This document shows positions 1-7,664 of a stretch of 18,958 bases of DNA, piece by piece (position 1 is the first letter of the stretch; each line of letters begins with the position of its first letter). Below the pieces are notes generated by a model. That model ran no database searches and was not told the DNA's origin. It saw only the letters and a list, made by a program, of their open reading frames with translations. Origin of the DNA: Myxococcales bacterium (GTDB lineage: Bacteria > Myxococcota_A > Bradymonadia > Bradymonadales > Bradymonadaceae); contig SKMT01000676.1 of assembly GCA_007120915.1 (NCBI GenBank), positions 1 to 18,958 of the forward strand, in the 5' to 3' direction. A program made the position numbers and the translations under genes.

Positions 1-738
1 GAGCTGCTGTGTGGTTTCGACGAGCTGGTTGTTTTTCCGGATGATCGAGCGGTACAGCTTCGAGTTTTCCAGGGCGATGGCAATCTGGCCGCCGATGGCG
101 CTCAGCAGGTTTTCGTCCTCCTCCGAGAAGGTGCCGCTTCTGCTGTTGAGCACCTGGAGTACGGCGATGATGCGCCCGTCGGCGTTTCGAAGAGGCTGAC
201 AGAGTACGGACCGGGTCTGGAAGCCGGTCTCCTCGTCGACGTCGCTGTGGAAACGTGGATCGTTGTAGGCGTCGGCGATGTTGAGGCTTCGGCCCGTCTC
301 GGCGACCCAACCGGCGATGCCCTGGCCGGGGCGCAGCACAATTTCGGTGTCGGCGCCCTGAGCAATGGTGCCGTGGAGGTTGCCCGTCGATTCGTCGATC
401 AGAAACAGCGTGGAGCGGCGGGCGTCGACGACATCGGTGACGTGCTGGAGCGTCATCTCCAGAAATTCGCGCCGGTCGAACGACGCCCCCAGTGCGCTGC
501 TGATTTTCAGAAGGGAGAGATAGCGTTGCTGCTGGTCGACGAGCTTGCGTCGCAGTGTGTCGAGCAGCTCAAGTTGCTGGTCGCCCGATAGCTTCTGGAA
601 GCTCTTTTTGTCGAGCCGGGCGAGATCGACCGGAAGCTCGGCGAGATCGACCTCCGGGGCCGGAATAGACGCCAGTGCCCCGGTGATTTTGCGCAGCCGC
701 CCCGCCCGCGGTGGAATATCAAGGCTCTCGTCGCTCAT
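1..738 (-). CDS. GAF-domain sensor protein, 3' end beyond the window
   Basis: The reading frame is open from an ATG at 738 to the window edge: 246 codons, C-terminus not seen. Residues 1-50 are a variable leader. Residues 50-80 look like a helical or coiled-coil linker (QLELLDTLRRKLVDQQQRYL). Residues 90-230 read as a GAF domain, with typical signatures LRPGQGIAGWVAETGR near 135-150, DPRFHSDVDEETGF near 160-173 and the closing helix GGQIAIALENSKLYR near 216-230. GAF domains sense small ligands or act in signal relay, usually ahead of a kinase, cyclase, diguanylate cyclase or sigma-54 activator. The output domain lies outside the window, so the final role is open. No transmembrane segment is visible, so it is probably cytoplasmic. 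It lies 153 bases downstream of rpmB on the same strand. The fold call is confident; the function is not. Confidence 0.85.
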   Translation of the reverse strand, partial: MSDESLDIPPRAGRLRKITGALASIPAPEVDLAELPVDLARLDKKSFQKLSGDQQLELLDTLRRKLVDQQQRYLSLLKISSALGASFDRREFLEMTLQHVTDVVDARRSTLFLIDESTGNLHGTIAQGADTEIVLRPGQGIAGWVAETGRSLNIADAYNDPRFHSDVDEETGFQTRSVLCQPLRNADGRIIAVLQVLNSRSGTFSEEDENLLSAIGGQIAIALENSKLYRSIIRKNNQLVETTQQL

Positions 739-891
739 CAGCTCGCCACAGCAGAGGGCGAATTATCCAGCGTTCATCTCGAAGCGCACCAAGAACGTAT
801 GACGGCCGGTGGCCGATGGGGCGGCGCTACGAGCTGCTGTGGTGGAGGGTAACACACCTGCCGATGACGCGGGAAGTGGGGCCGGCGCCGA

Positions 892-1134
892 TCAGACCGT
901 GACGTCTTTGAGCTTCAGGCCCTGATCGGACAGATAGTTCAGAAGCCCCTTCTTGGAGACCGTGCGCAGGGCGCGGTTCGACAGCTTGACCTTCACCCAG
1001 CGGTCTTCTTCGGGGATGTAGATCTTCTTTTTTTGCAGATTGGGCTTCTGACGCCGCTTGGTCTTGTTGTTGGCGTGAGAAACGTTGTTTGCGGAGTTGG
1101 GCTTTTTGCCGGTGATGTTGCATTTGCGAGACAT
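892..1134 (-). CDS. rpmB: 50S ribosomal protein L28
   Basis: This 80-residue basic protein begins MSRKCNITGKKP and continues with the family hallmarks NVSHANNKTKRRQKPNLQKK and the C-terminal LSNRALRTVSKKGL. Length and motif order match bacterial L28, a component of the large ribosomal subunit. The start is the ATG at 1134, preceded by an AGGAG-type ribosome binding site at about 1138-1143. A longer reading of this region in another frame lacks any L28 similarity and was ignored. The protein has a single N-terminal Cys (C5), so it appears to be a form without the full zinc-binding cysteine set. It stands alone, without the L33 gene that often accompanies it. No clear T-rich terminator follows it. 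Confidence 0.97.
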   Translation of the reverse strand: MSRKCNITGKKPNSANNVSHANNKTKRRQKPNLQKKKIYIPEEDRWVKVKLSNRALRTVSKKGLLNYLSDQGLKLKDVTV

Positions 1135-1137
1135 GAT

Positions 1138-1143
1138 GACTCC
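1138..1143 (-). promoter_or_regulatory. Ribosome binding site of rpmB
   Basis: On the minus strand an AGGAG core lies about 5 bases before the ATG at 1134. It supports that start over longer in-frame or out-of-frame alternatives. Confidence 0.7.
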
Positions 1144-1573
1144 TGTGGAGCAGAAAAAGCGGTGAATCTGGAATTCTGGAACGGTTCACACGCCGGTGAT
1201 GTTCCGGGCATTCGGGCCATCAGAGCCGGAGCCGGAAGTGACGACGGGCGAATCGAACGGGCGCGAAGGCTGACAGCAACGTGGCTGGAAGTCAAGGTCG
1301 TGGGGTCGAGGGGGGCAATCGGTTTCCGTCGGTAGCGATTCCCCGGCCCGACTCCCGGGTAATTGAGAGGTCAGAGCAGCTACTCCGTACTACGGGCTGG
1401 GGCCGGGGCATGGACATGGGCAAGGGAGGGCGCCGACCACGTTCAGTCCTACAACCAGTCAAGTTTTTGAAATGCGATGGCCCTGCTGCAAGCCACCGAA
1501 ATCCTTGCAACCATAGGGGGGCTTATGTACCCTCCGATCGAGTCCAGTCCCCCCGATCTTTTCTGCCTGTTCT
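1144..1573. other. Divergent intergenic region between rpmB and the FHA gene
   Basis: About 440 bases separate the divergent starts of rpmB and the zinc-ribbon/FHA gene. Both promoters should lie here, but I could not find a convincing -35/-10 pair. A GTTCGATTC-like string near 1250 (minus strand) does not fold into a tRNA T-arm. The plus-strand frame used by the FHA gene stays open back to 1281, but this stretch does not look protein-like. Confidence 0.4.
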
Positions 1574-1583
1574 GGAGGTGCCC

Positions 1584-2861
1584 GTGAGCGACGAAACAGC
1601 GTCGAATGAGAATGCGACCGACAACGGTGGAAAACCGAAATCCGGTGGTCAGGACCAGCGCTTTCGGGCTCCGTCGTCCGGTGGAGTGGATGTGCCGGGA
1701 TATGCCCCGGAAGAGGACGAGGCGGTCAACCAGGTTGCGAAGCGGTTTCGCAGTGGTCCTCGGATTGGTTCGTCGGCGATACAGCAACAGGAAACGCTGG
1801 ACCAGAAGGGTTCCGGCGGGGGAGATGTCGACGAGAATTCGTTGCTGGATGCTCTCGACTCCAAGCCCTCGGAAAACTCCACCGGAGGCCCGGCAGTGGG
1901 CCAGATGGGAGGCGCTATCACCGAGGCGTCAGTGACCCCGGCAGCCGATGAGGAACTTCCCCAGGTGGAGGTGCAACCCGTCGATGAGCCAGCGGATGAA
2001 GCCCCACAGGCGGACCGGGCGTCGGTCTGTCCTTCCTGCCAGGCGGAGAATCCGCAGGGAATGAAGTTCTGCGTCCAGTGTGGAGGGTCGTTAAAGGGCC
2101 AGCAGAATGCCCGCGGGGCATCGCGGCTGAAAGGCGAAGCCGCCTCCGGGGGACGAGAGCCGAAGACCGATAACCGCAAGCCCCCGCCACCGTCCGAATT
2201 AGCAGAGCAGGAGAACCCCTGGGACATCCAGATGATCTCCATCAACGAGGACGGGTCCGACGGCAAGTCGATCCCCCTGGAGTTTCTGGAGACGACGGTA
2301 GGGCGTGAGGGCGACAGACGGTTTCCCACCGATGCCTTCCTCAGCCCCAAACACGCCCGGTTACACATCGAAGACGGTCAGCTTTTCATCGAAGATCTGT
2401 ACAGCCTCAACGGTACGTTCATCAAATTGCAGGACGAAAAGCGTCTTACCCCTGGCGACACCATCCTGATGGGCCGTCAGGTACTTCGATTCGAGCGCTT
2501 CGAGCAGACGATCACCCCCAAGACCACCAGTTCCGACGGTACGCGCTACATGGGAAGCCCGGCGCCGGGGGGGAACTACAAAATCCTGCAGGTCGGCATC
2601 GGTGATGTCATCCAGAACGTGTACTGTCTTCCCGAGCCGGGGGCAGTGCTGGGTCGAGAGAAGGGAGACATCGTGTTTCCCCACGACAAGTTTATGTCCG
2701 GGCGCCACGCTCAGATCTATCCCGGCGATGACGGGCACTGCTATCTGGTGGATCTGAACTCGTCGAACGGCACCTGGACCAAGATCTGGGAGAAGACAAA
2801 GCTGGACAGTGGCGACTACATCTTTATGGGCCAGCAGTTATTCCGGGTGCAGTACGACTGA
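1584..2861 (+). CDS. Zinc-ribbon protein with two FHA domains
   Basis: I place the start at the GTG at 1584 because a TGGAGG ribosome binding site lies at about 1573-1578. The frame is open further upstream to 1281, but that extension looks non-coding. The 425-residue product has a long acidic, low-complexity N-terminus (1-145). A zinc ribbon follows, with C149, C152, C163 and C166 (CPSCQAENPQGMKFCVQCGG). Two FHA domains come next, at about 218-306 and 342-425. Each keeps the phosphothreonine-binding core: GR 240-241, SPKH 254-257 and NG 276-277 in the first; GR 357-358, SGRH 372-375 and NG 395-396 in the second. FHA domains bind phosphothreonine, so this is likely an adaptor in Ser/Thr-kinase signalling. 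No signal peptide or membrane segment is visible, so it is probably cytoplasmic. No kinase is encoded in the window. IHF lies downstream. Confidence 0.9.
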   Translation: MSDETASNENATDNGGKPKSGGQDQRFRAPSSGGVDVPGYAPEEDEAVNQVAKRFRSGPRIGSSAIQQQETLDQKGSGGGDVDENSLLDALDSKPSENSTGGPAVGQMGGAITEASVTPAADEELPQVEVQPVDEPADEAPQADRASVCPSCQAENPQGMKFCVQCGGSLKGQQNARGASRLKGEAASGGREPKTDNRKPPPPSELAEQENPWDIQMISINEDGSDGKSIPLEFLETTVGREGDRRFPTDAFLSPKHARLHIEDGQLFIEDLYSLNGTFIKLQDEKRLTPGDTILMGRQVLRFERFEQTITPKTTSSDGTRYMGSPAPGGNYKILQVGIGDVIQNVYCLPEPGAVLGREKGDIVFPHDKFMSGRHAQIYPGDDGHCYLVDLNSSNGTWTKIWEKTKLDSGDYIFMGQQLFRVQYD

Positions 2862-2863
2862 AG

Positions 2864-2898
2864 AGGCGCTGGGCGCTGGGTTCTAGGCGCTGGGTGGT
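2864..2898 (+). repeat. Heptad repeat array A
   Basis: Directly after the FHA gene's stop the sequence runs in 7-base steps: AGGCGCT, GGGCGCT, GGGTTCT, AGGCGCT, GGGTGGT. It then decays into related GGT-rich sequence to about 2940. The same heptad vocabulary recurs on the opposite strand at 3358-3466, so the two arrays form inverted copies around the IHF gene. Confidence 0.8.
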
Positions 2899-2939
2899 CG
2901 GTGTGAGTTGGATGGTCGGTTCTGAGGCGCGGGCGTAGG

Positions 2940-2968
2940 TTGACAAAAAACGGGGTTCGTGCCACGAA
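2940..2968 (+). promoter_or_regulatory. Candidate promoter with overlapping palindrome, upstream of IHF gene
   Basis: A perfect -35 hexamer TTGACA lies at 2940-2945. The expected -10 position (about 2963-2968) has only a weak match. It is overlapped by an inverted repeat, TTCGTG-C-CACGAA (2956-2968), which could be an operator. The distance to the IHF start (3066) would leave a leader of roughly 90 bases. This is suggestive only. Confidence 0.4.
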
Positions 2969-3065
2969 TCGACAACGGGCCGCAAGGTCATGATTTGCAA
3001 GGGGAAATGGTCGATGTCCGCCGGTGGGCGGGTGCTAAGAATGGATGTTCAAGGCGAGTATTGCG

Positions 3066-3359
3066 ATGACCAAGTCAGAATTGATCGAAGAAGTGTCCGA
3101 TCGGCTGGATGTACCGAGAAATCGTGCGTCAGCGATCGTCAACGCGATTTTTGACGCGATGAAGGGGGCCTTGCTGGAAGATGAGCGCATCGAGTTGCGC
3201 GGCTTCGGCAGTTTCTCGATTCGCAACTACGACGCGCGGGTGGGTCGCAACCCCCGCACCGGTGAGGAGGTGGAGGTGCCGCCGAAGAAGTCGGTGCACT
3301 TCAAGGTGGGAAAAGAGCTAAAGCAGCGGGTGGACACGCTCAACGACTACAACTCGTAG
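3066..3359 (+). CDS. ihfB: HU/IHF-family DNA-bending protein, closest to IHF beta
   Basis: The start is the ATG at 3066, giving MTKSELIEEV, the usual IHF-beta opening. An AAGGCGAG ribosome binding site lies a few bases upstream; an ATG at 3045 would add seven residues that do not fit the family. The 97-residue product has the dimerisation helices (1-40), the RGFGSFS turn (45-51) and the DNA-binding arm GRNPRTGEEVEVP (60-72) with the intercalating proline at 63. It ends with HFKVGKELKQRV. Such proteins bend DNA and shape the nucleoid, replication, recombination and sigma-54 promoters. Distinguishing IHF-beta from HU by eye is uncertain; MTKSELIE and the arm favour IHF-beta. The gene is convergent with the Cys-rich lipoprotein gene and lies between two inverted heptad arrays. 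Confidence 0.9.
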   Translation: MTKSELIEEVSDRLDVPRNRASAIVNAIFDAMKGALLEDERIELRGFGSFSIRNYDARVGRNPRTGEEVEVPPKKSVHFKVGKELKQRVDTLNDYNS

Positions 3360-3466
3360 CGCCTAACGCCCAGCGCCAAGAACCCAGCGCCAAGAACCCA
3401 GCGCCTAACCACCACCCAGCGCCAAGAACCCACCACCCAGCGCCCAGCGCCAAGAACCCAGCGCCT
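3358..3466 (-). repeat. Heptad repeat array B
   Basis: The gap between the convergent ends of the IHF gene and the Cys-rich lipoprotein gene is almost wholly 7-base units. Read on the minus strand they are AGGCGCT, GGGTTCT, TGGCGCT, GGGCGCT and GGGTGGT variants, about 15 units with one break of register near 3414-3417. The first unit follows the lipoprotein's TAA stop by four bases, just as array A follows the FHA gene's stop. There are no unique spacers, so this is not a CRISPR array. A role in transcript ends is possible but not shown. Confidence 0.88.
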
Positions 3467-3470
3467 GTGT

Positions 3471-6400
3471 TTAAGGAGCCGGGGCGACGCACTGGCCGTT
3501 GTCGCAGACTTCGCCGCCGGCGCAATCAGCGTCTTCGACGCACTGAGTGCCGGCGTAGCAGGTGCCGTCGACGCAGACATGCCCGTCGGGGCAGTCGGCG
3601 TTGATGGTGCAACCCAACAGATCGGGGTCCTGGCAGAAGCCGGTGTTGCAGACTTCGCCGTCGTCACAGTCGTCATCGACGTCGCAGTCGCTGTCGGGAA
3701 GTGTGTGGCAGGCGCCGGCGTAGCAGCTCTGCCCGGAGGGGCAGTCGTCGTCATCTTCGCAGCCGCCGGGGTTCTGGCAGACCGAATTGATGCATTCGCT
3801 GGGAGCACCGCAGTCGTCGTCATCTTCGCACATCGGTTCGTGTAGGCAGGTGCCACCGACACACTCGAAGTTGGCCTGGCAGTCCGCATCATCGGTGCAG
3901 TCGAAGGGCTGGCAGAACCCGGCGTCGCAGCGCTGACCGTCGGGGCAGTCGTCGTCTTCGAAGCAGTCTCCGGTGACGTGGCAGGTGCCGTCGGCGCAGA
4001 AGGTGCCGTCAGGGCAGTCGTCGTCGCCGATACACCCGGTGACGCTTCTGCAGGTGTCGCCCACACAGGTTTTGTCGCCGTCGCAGTCGCTGTCGTCGCT
4101 GCAAAAGGAGGCGTCGGCACATTCGCCGCTGAAGGCGTCACAGAATTCGCCGTCGTCGCACTCGGAGTCGCTGCGGCATTCCGGTGCGGGCTGGCAGTTG
4201 CCGGCGATGCATTCCTGGTCGTCGGGACAGTCACTGTCCTGACTACAACCGGGTGGAGGGGGCGCCGGCTCGCAGAGCCCGTCGATGCAGACCTCACCGT
4301 CGGGGCAATCCGCATCACTGGTGCAGCCGGGGGTTTCGGGCACGCACATGCCGTTGTCACAGATTTCGCCGGGGCCACAGTCGTCGTCGTCGACGCAGAC
4401 CGGCGTCATGCCGGGCACGCACTGGCCGTCGTCGCAGATCTCATCGAATCCGCAGTCGTCGTCGGTGGTGCACTGAGGGGTGGTGTCGAGCACGCAGTCC
4501 CCGTCGTCGCAGACGTGGTCGGTGGGACAGTCGGCGTCGTCGGTGCAGCCGTCCTCGGGCACGCAGAAGTTGTCCTGGCAGACGTCGCCGGCGTCGCAGT
4601 CGGCGTCGGCGGTGCACTCGATGATGTCGTCGCAGAACCCGTTGAAGCAGCGCTGGCCGGCGGGACAGTCGTCATCGGTGGTGCACTGCCCGGGGGGCAT
4701 GCAGAAGCCGAACTGGCAGATGTCGTCGCCGTCACAGTCGGCGTCGGTGTCACAGTCGGAGGGTGGAAGGGGGACGCAACTGCCGGAGACGCAGGATTCG
4801 AAAAAGGAGCAGTCGTCATCGGAGGTGCAGCCGTCAGGTTCTTCGCACACTCCGTTGATGCATTCCTGCTCGGGGAGGGGACAATCGTCATCGGAGCCGC
4901 AGACCAACGGCGGGATGCAGGTGTCGCCGGCGCACTGCCAAAGCGACGGGCAGTCGTCATCATCGTCGCAGGAGATGGTCACACAGCGGCCGCCGTCGCA
5001 TCGTTCGTCCACATCGCAGTCGTCGTCGCTGTTGCACTCCGGTTGTCCCTGGCAGACCCCGGCGATGCAGTAGGTGCCGTCGGGGCAGTCCGCATCGGAG
5101 CTGCACTGGGCGGTGGTGACGCACTGACCGTCGATGCACATCTGATCGTCGCCACAGTCGGCGTCTGAGCTGCAATCGGTCTCCGGGACGCATTGAAGCA
5201 GAACGGGGTCGCACTCTTCGCCGTCGGGACAGTCGGCATCGGAGGTGCAGCTTCCGGGGAAGACGCACTGGTTGTTTTCGCACACGTAGTCGTCATCACA
5301 GTCGTCGTCACCGCTGCATTCGACACACTGGTTGTCGTAGCAGAACTCGTTGCCGGGACAGTCGGCATCGGAGGTGCATTCGTCGTAGGGGACGCACTGG
5401 CCGTTGTCGCAGAACTCGTCGCTGTCGCAGATCACGCCGTCGCAGGGATCGCCGACGACGCAGGTGTAATTGTCGCAGACCTCGCCTGGAGGACAGTCGG
5501 TGTCGTCATAGCAGTCTCCGACGAAGTAACAGGTGCCGGACAGGCAGATTTCAGCCTCGTCGCAGTCGTCATCGGTGTTGCAGCCCGGATCGTCGGGGAC
5601 GCACTCGCCGTTCGAGCAGATCTCGTCGGGAAGACAGTCCGTGTCGTCGATACACTCGTCGTCGCCGATGCACTGGTTGTCCACACAGATCTGGCCGTCG
5701 TCGCAGTCCAGATCGCTGACGCATTCGAAGGGGGCGTCGACACAGACGCCGTCTTCGCACACTTCGTCGGGCCCGCAGTCACCGTCGTTGAAGCAGTCGG
5801 GGGCGATGCACTGGGCGTCTTCACAACTGTACTGGGGCGGGCAGTCAGAAGCGTCCATGCACTCCCCGGCGAAGACACAGACGAAGTCGCGGCACTCAAA
5901 GTGCTCGCTGCAGTCGGTGTCGTCGATGCAGTCGCCCTCGAAGGGCACGCAGCGGTTGTCCTCGCAGACTTCGCCGTCGTCGCACTGTTGGTCGGTCTGA
6001 CACTCCGGGGGAATGATGTGGCAGAAGCCGTCGACACAGCGGTTGTTTTCGCCGGGACAGTCCTCATCGTCGGCACATTCGCCGGAGGGGACGCATTCAA
6101 ATTCGGAGCAGGTCATTCGGCCGGGGCAGTGCTCGTCGTCGATGCAGTCGACACTGGTGCAGGTGCCATCCAGGCATGCTTCGACGGCGTCGTCGCTGTC
6201 GGGGCAGTCTTCGTGAACCTGGCATTCCTGGCCGGGAACACAGTAGCAACCGTCGACGCAGCTCATGTTGTCGGGGCAGTCCGCGTCGTCTTCGCAGTCG
6301 CACAGCGGCTGGCAGACGCCGTCTTCGCACACCTGGTTGTCCGGGCACTCCGTGTCATCGTCGCACTCAAGCAGCACACACTGTCCGTCGTGGCAGACTT

Positions 6401-6680
6401 CCGGCTCCTCGCATTCGTGGTGGCCTTCGCACTCTGCAGAGCTGCAGAACCCGTCGACGCAGCTCATGTTGTCGGGGCAGTCGTCATCGATGGTGCAACT
6501 GAGCGGATCGGAACAGAGATTGCCGATGCAGACCGAATCGCCGGCACATTCCTCGTCGTCATCGCACTGGTCCATCAGCGACGACCGGCCACATCCGGTC
6601 AGCACCAGAAGAAGCGGCAGCACAACACCGCACAACAGCAGTGCCGCACGGGGGGAAAGCGCCAGTGGTGAACGATGCAT
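3471..6680 (-). CDS. Giant Cys-rich repeat lipoprotein
   Basis: The 1069-residue product starts at the ATG at 6680; no strong ribosome binding site is visible. Its N-terminus is a lipoprotein signal peptide: hydrophobic residues 12-28 and lipobox LTGC with the lipidated cysteine at 30. The rest is about 44 tandem units of 21-26 residues following the pattern C-x-x-D-x-D-C-P-x-G-x-x-C-x-x-G-x-C-V. With four cysteines per unit, this gives more than 170 cysteines and a very acidic protein. The spacing resembles Cys-rich modules common in myxobacterial surface proteins. Each unit probably folds around two disulfides, and the Asp-rich stretches could bind calcium; both are inference. It should be an extracytoplasmic, envelope-anchored rod, stalk or adhesin. 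No catalytic domain is seen. The long frames on the opposite strand are by-products of the repetitive codons. Confidence 0.92.
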   Translation of the reverse strand: MHRSPLALSPRAALLLCGVVLPLLLVLTGCGRSSLMDQCDDDEECAGDSVCIGNLCSDPLSCTIDDDCPDNMSCVDGFCSSAECEGHHECEEPEVCHDGQCVLLECDDDTECPDNQVCEDGVCQPLCDCEDDADCPDNMSCVDGCYCVPGQECQVHEDCPDSDDAVEACLDGTCTSVDCIDDEHCPGRMTCSEFECVPSGECADDEDCPGENNRCVDGFCHIIPPECQTDQQCDDGEVCEDNRCVPFEGDCIDDTDCSEHFECRDFVCVFAGECMDASDCPPQYSCEDAQCIAPDCFNDGDCGPDEVCEDGVCVDAPFECVSDLDCDDGQICVDNQCIGDDECIDDTDCLPDEICSNGECVPDDPGCNTDDDCDEAEICLSGTCYFVGDCYDDTDCPPGEVCDNYTCVVGDPCDGVICDSDEFCDNGQCVPYDECTSDADCPGNEFCYDNQCVECSGDDDCDDDYVCENNQCVFPGSCTSDADCPDGEECDPVLLQCVPETDCSSDADCGDDQMCIDGQCVTTAQCSSDADCPDGTYCIAGVCQGQPECNSDDDCDVDERCDGGRCVTISCDDDDDCPSLWQCAGDTCIPPLVCGSDDDCPLPEQECINGVCEEPDGCTSDDDCSFFESCVSGSCVPLPPSDCDTDADCDGDDICQFGFCMPPGQCTTDDDCPAGQRCFNGFCDDIIECTADADCDAGDVCQDNFCVPEDGCTDDADCPTDHVCDDGDCVLDTTPQCTTDDDCGFDEICDDGQCVPGMTPVCVDDDDCGPGEICDNGMCVPETPGCTSDADCPDGEVCIDGLCEPAPPPPGCSQDSDCPDDQECIAGNCQPAPECRSDSECDDGEFCDAFSGECADASFCSDDSDCDGDKTCVGDTCRSVTGCIGDDDCPDGTFCADGTCHVTGDCFEDDDCPDGQRCDAGFCQPFDCTDDADCQANFECVGGTCLHEPMCEDDDDCGAPSECINSVCQNPGGCEDDDDCPSGQSCYAGACHTLPDSDCDVDDDCDDGEVCNTGFCQDPDLLGCTINADCPDGHVCVDGTCYAGTQCVEDADCAGGEVCDNGQCVAPAP

Positions 6681-6801
6681 GACAGATCGCAGTATCAGTC
6701 AGTTCATTAAAGCGGCGAAAAGCCGGTGGCACGCGCGTTTATGCAACTATTTACAGGTAGCACACCGGGAGCAGACCATCAAATTTTGATGTGGTTTGGT
6801 G

Positions 6802-6836
6802 GTTGTTCGTTATTGGTTATTAGTTATTGGTTGTTG
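6802..6836 (+). repeat. Heptad repeat array C (GTTRTTN)
   Basis: Five consecutive 7-base units read GTTGTTC, GTTATTG, GTTATTA, GTTATTG, GTTGTTG. The period matches arrays A, B, D and E, but the sequence is unrelated and AT-rich in a GC-rich genome. Confidence 0.8.
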
Positions 6837-6870
6837 GTCGACCATTGGAGGTGCGTTGCTCGACCCGTAG

Positions 6871-6903
6871 CCCGGGGTCCGCCGCAGTGCAGGCTGCCCC
6901 GGG
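6871..6903. other. Inverted repeat in divergent region
   Basis: CCCGGGG at 6871-6877 is the exact reverse complement of CCCCGGG at 6897-6903, with 19 bases between. It has no T-tract and lies ahead of a gene, so a leader structure or operator is more likely than a terminator. Confidence 0.35.
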
Positions 6904-7019
6904 TCCTGAGGTGCTGGAGACGGAGGCGTAAATACTGATCGTTGCCAAACCGGGTGTGATGCTGAAACTTCGGGGAGGCTTCGAGGCGATCATGTTGCTG
7001 AGACGATGGAGAACAACTG

Positions 7020-7529
7020 ATGAGCGATGACAACGAGCAGACCGATCCCGGAAGTGGCAGCGAAGAGTCGACCGAAGAGTTTGTGCGCCGTCGAGCGTTC
7101 ACCCTCGCCGAGTCGACGACGGAGGGGGTGTTGGGCACCATTGATTCCGAGGGCTATCCGTACACCTCGCTTGTGGAATTGATGTTCGACGGGGACGACA
7201 GCTTCTGGCTGCTGTTGAGCAACCTGGCGGTGCACACCGACAATATCGGTCGCGATGTGCGGGCGTCGCTTCTTTTGCGAGAGCAGCCGGGAGACGACCA
7301 AGAGACGTTGGAGACGACGCGAGGCTCCTATCTCGGGCGGGTTGTCGAGGCCGACGATCGGCGCGACGAGATCAAACCGCAGTATCTTCAGGTTCATCCC
7401 GGAGCAGAGACATTTGTCGATTTTGCCGACTTTCGATTCTACCGGTTTCGCATCGAGCGGGCGCGGGTGGTCGCCGGGTTCGGTCGCATCGGCTGGGTGG
7501 GGGTCGATGAGATGACGGACCAGCAGTGA
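7020..7529 (+). CDS. Pyridoxamine 5'-phosphate oxidase-like split-barrel protein (HugZ-like)
   Basis: The start is the ATG at 7020, with GGAG about ten bases upstream; the product is 169 residues. After a polar leader, the core reads RRAFTLAESTTEGVLGTIDS (24-43), then YPYTSLVELMFD, HTDNIGRDVRASLLL and, near the end, DFRFYRFRIERARVVAGFGR followed by IGWV. This order fits the FMN-binding split-barrel superfamily, and the closing VAGFGRIG signature is typical of the HugZ-like branch. That branch includes heme-binding or heme-degrading proteins. The C-terminal DUF2470-like domain found in many HugZ proteins is absent, so heme use is uncertain. A general flavin or cofactor-binding redox role is the safer reading. 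It is likely cytoplasmic. The next gene starts about 135 bases downstream on the same strand. Confidence 0.8.
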   Translation: MSDDNEQTDPGSGSEESTEEFVRRRAFTLAESTTEGVLGTIDSEGYPYTSLVELMFDGDDSFWLLLSNLAVHTDNIGRDVRASLLLREQPGDDQETLETTRGSYLGRVVEADDRRDEIKPQYLQVHPGAETFVDFADFRFYRFRIERARVVAGFGRIGWVGVDEMTDQQ

Positions 7530-7664
7530 TGTAGGCGGGACGGACAAAACCATTGCGCTGTTGGCGCCGATGTAATAAGAAAATCGGCGTCGGGTCGGCG
7601 CCTCCGGTGCCCGATCCTTGCTTTGCCCAACAGTGACCACGCTTTTCGCGACGAGTATACGACG

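Larger units (their letters stand above)
6681..7019. other. Divergent intergenic region with heptad array and hairpin
   Basis: These 339 bases separate the divergent starts of the Cys-rich lipoprotein and the split-barrel protein, and both promoters should lie here. I see a GTTRTTN heptad array (6802-6836) and an inverted repeat CCCGGGG/CCCCGGG (6871-6877 and 6897-6903). The part nearest the lipoprotein gene (6681-6790) is AT-richer than its surroundings, but no promoter pair stands out. Confidence 0.5.

Noticed and set aside
1240..1275. Possible tRNA T-arm (GTTCGATTC on the minus strand)
   Set aside because: The flanking bases do not pair as a T-stem and no other tRNA arm can be drawn.
3358..3466. 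Possible CRISPR array
   Set aside because: The units are 7 bases with no unique spacers of constant length, and there are no cas genes.
3978..6671. Long plus-strand open frames (3978-5168 and 5193-6671) opposite the Cys-rich lipoprotein gene
   Set aside because: They arise from the repeated Asp/Cys codons of the real gene. The translations are repetitive Val/Ala-rich strings with no start signals or domain character.
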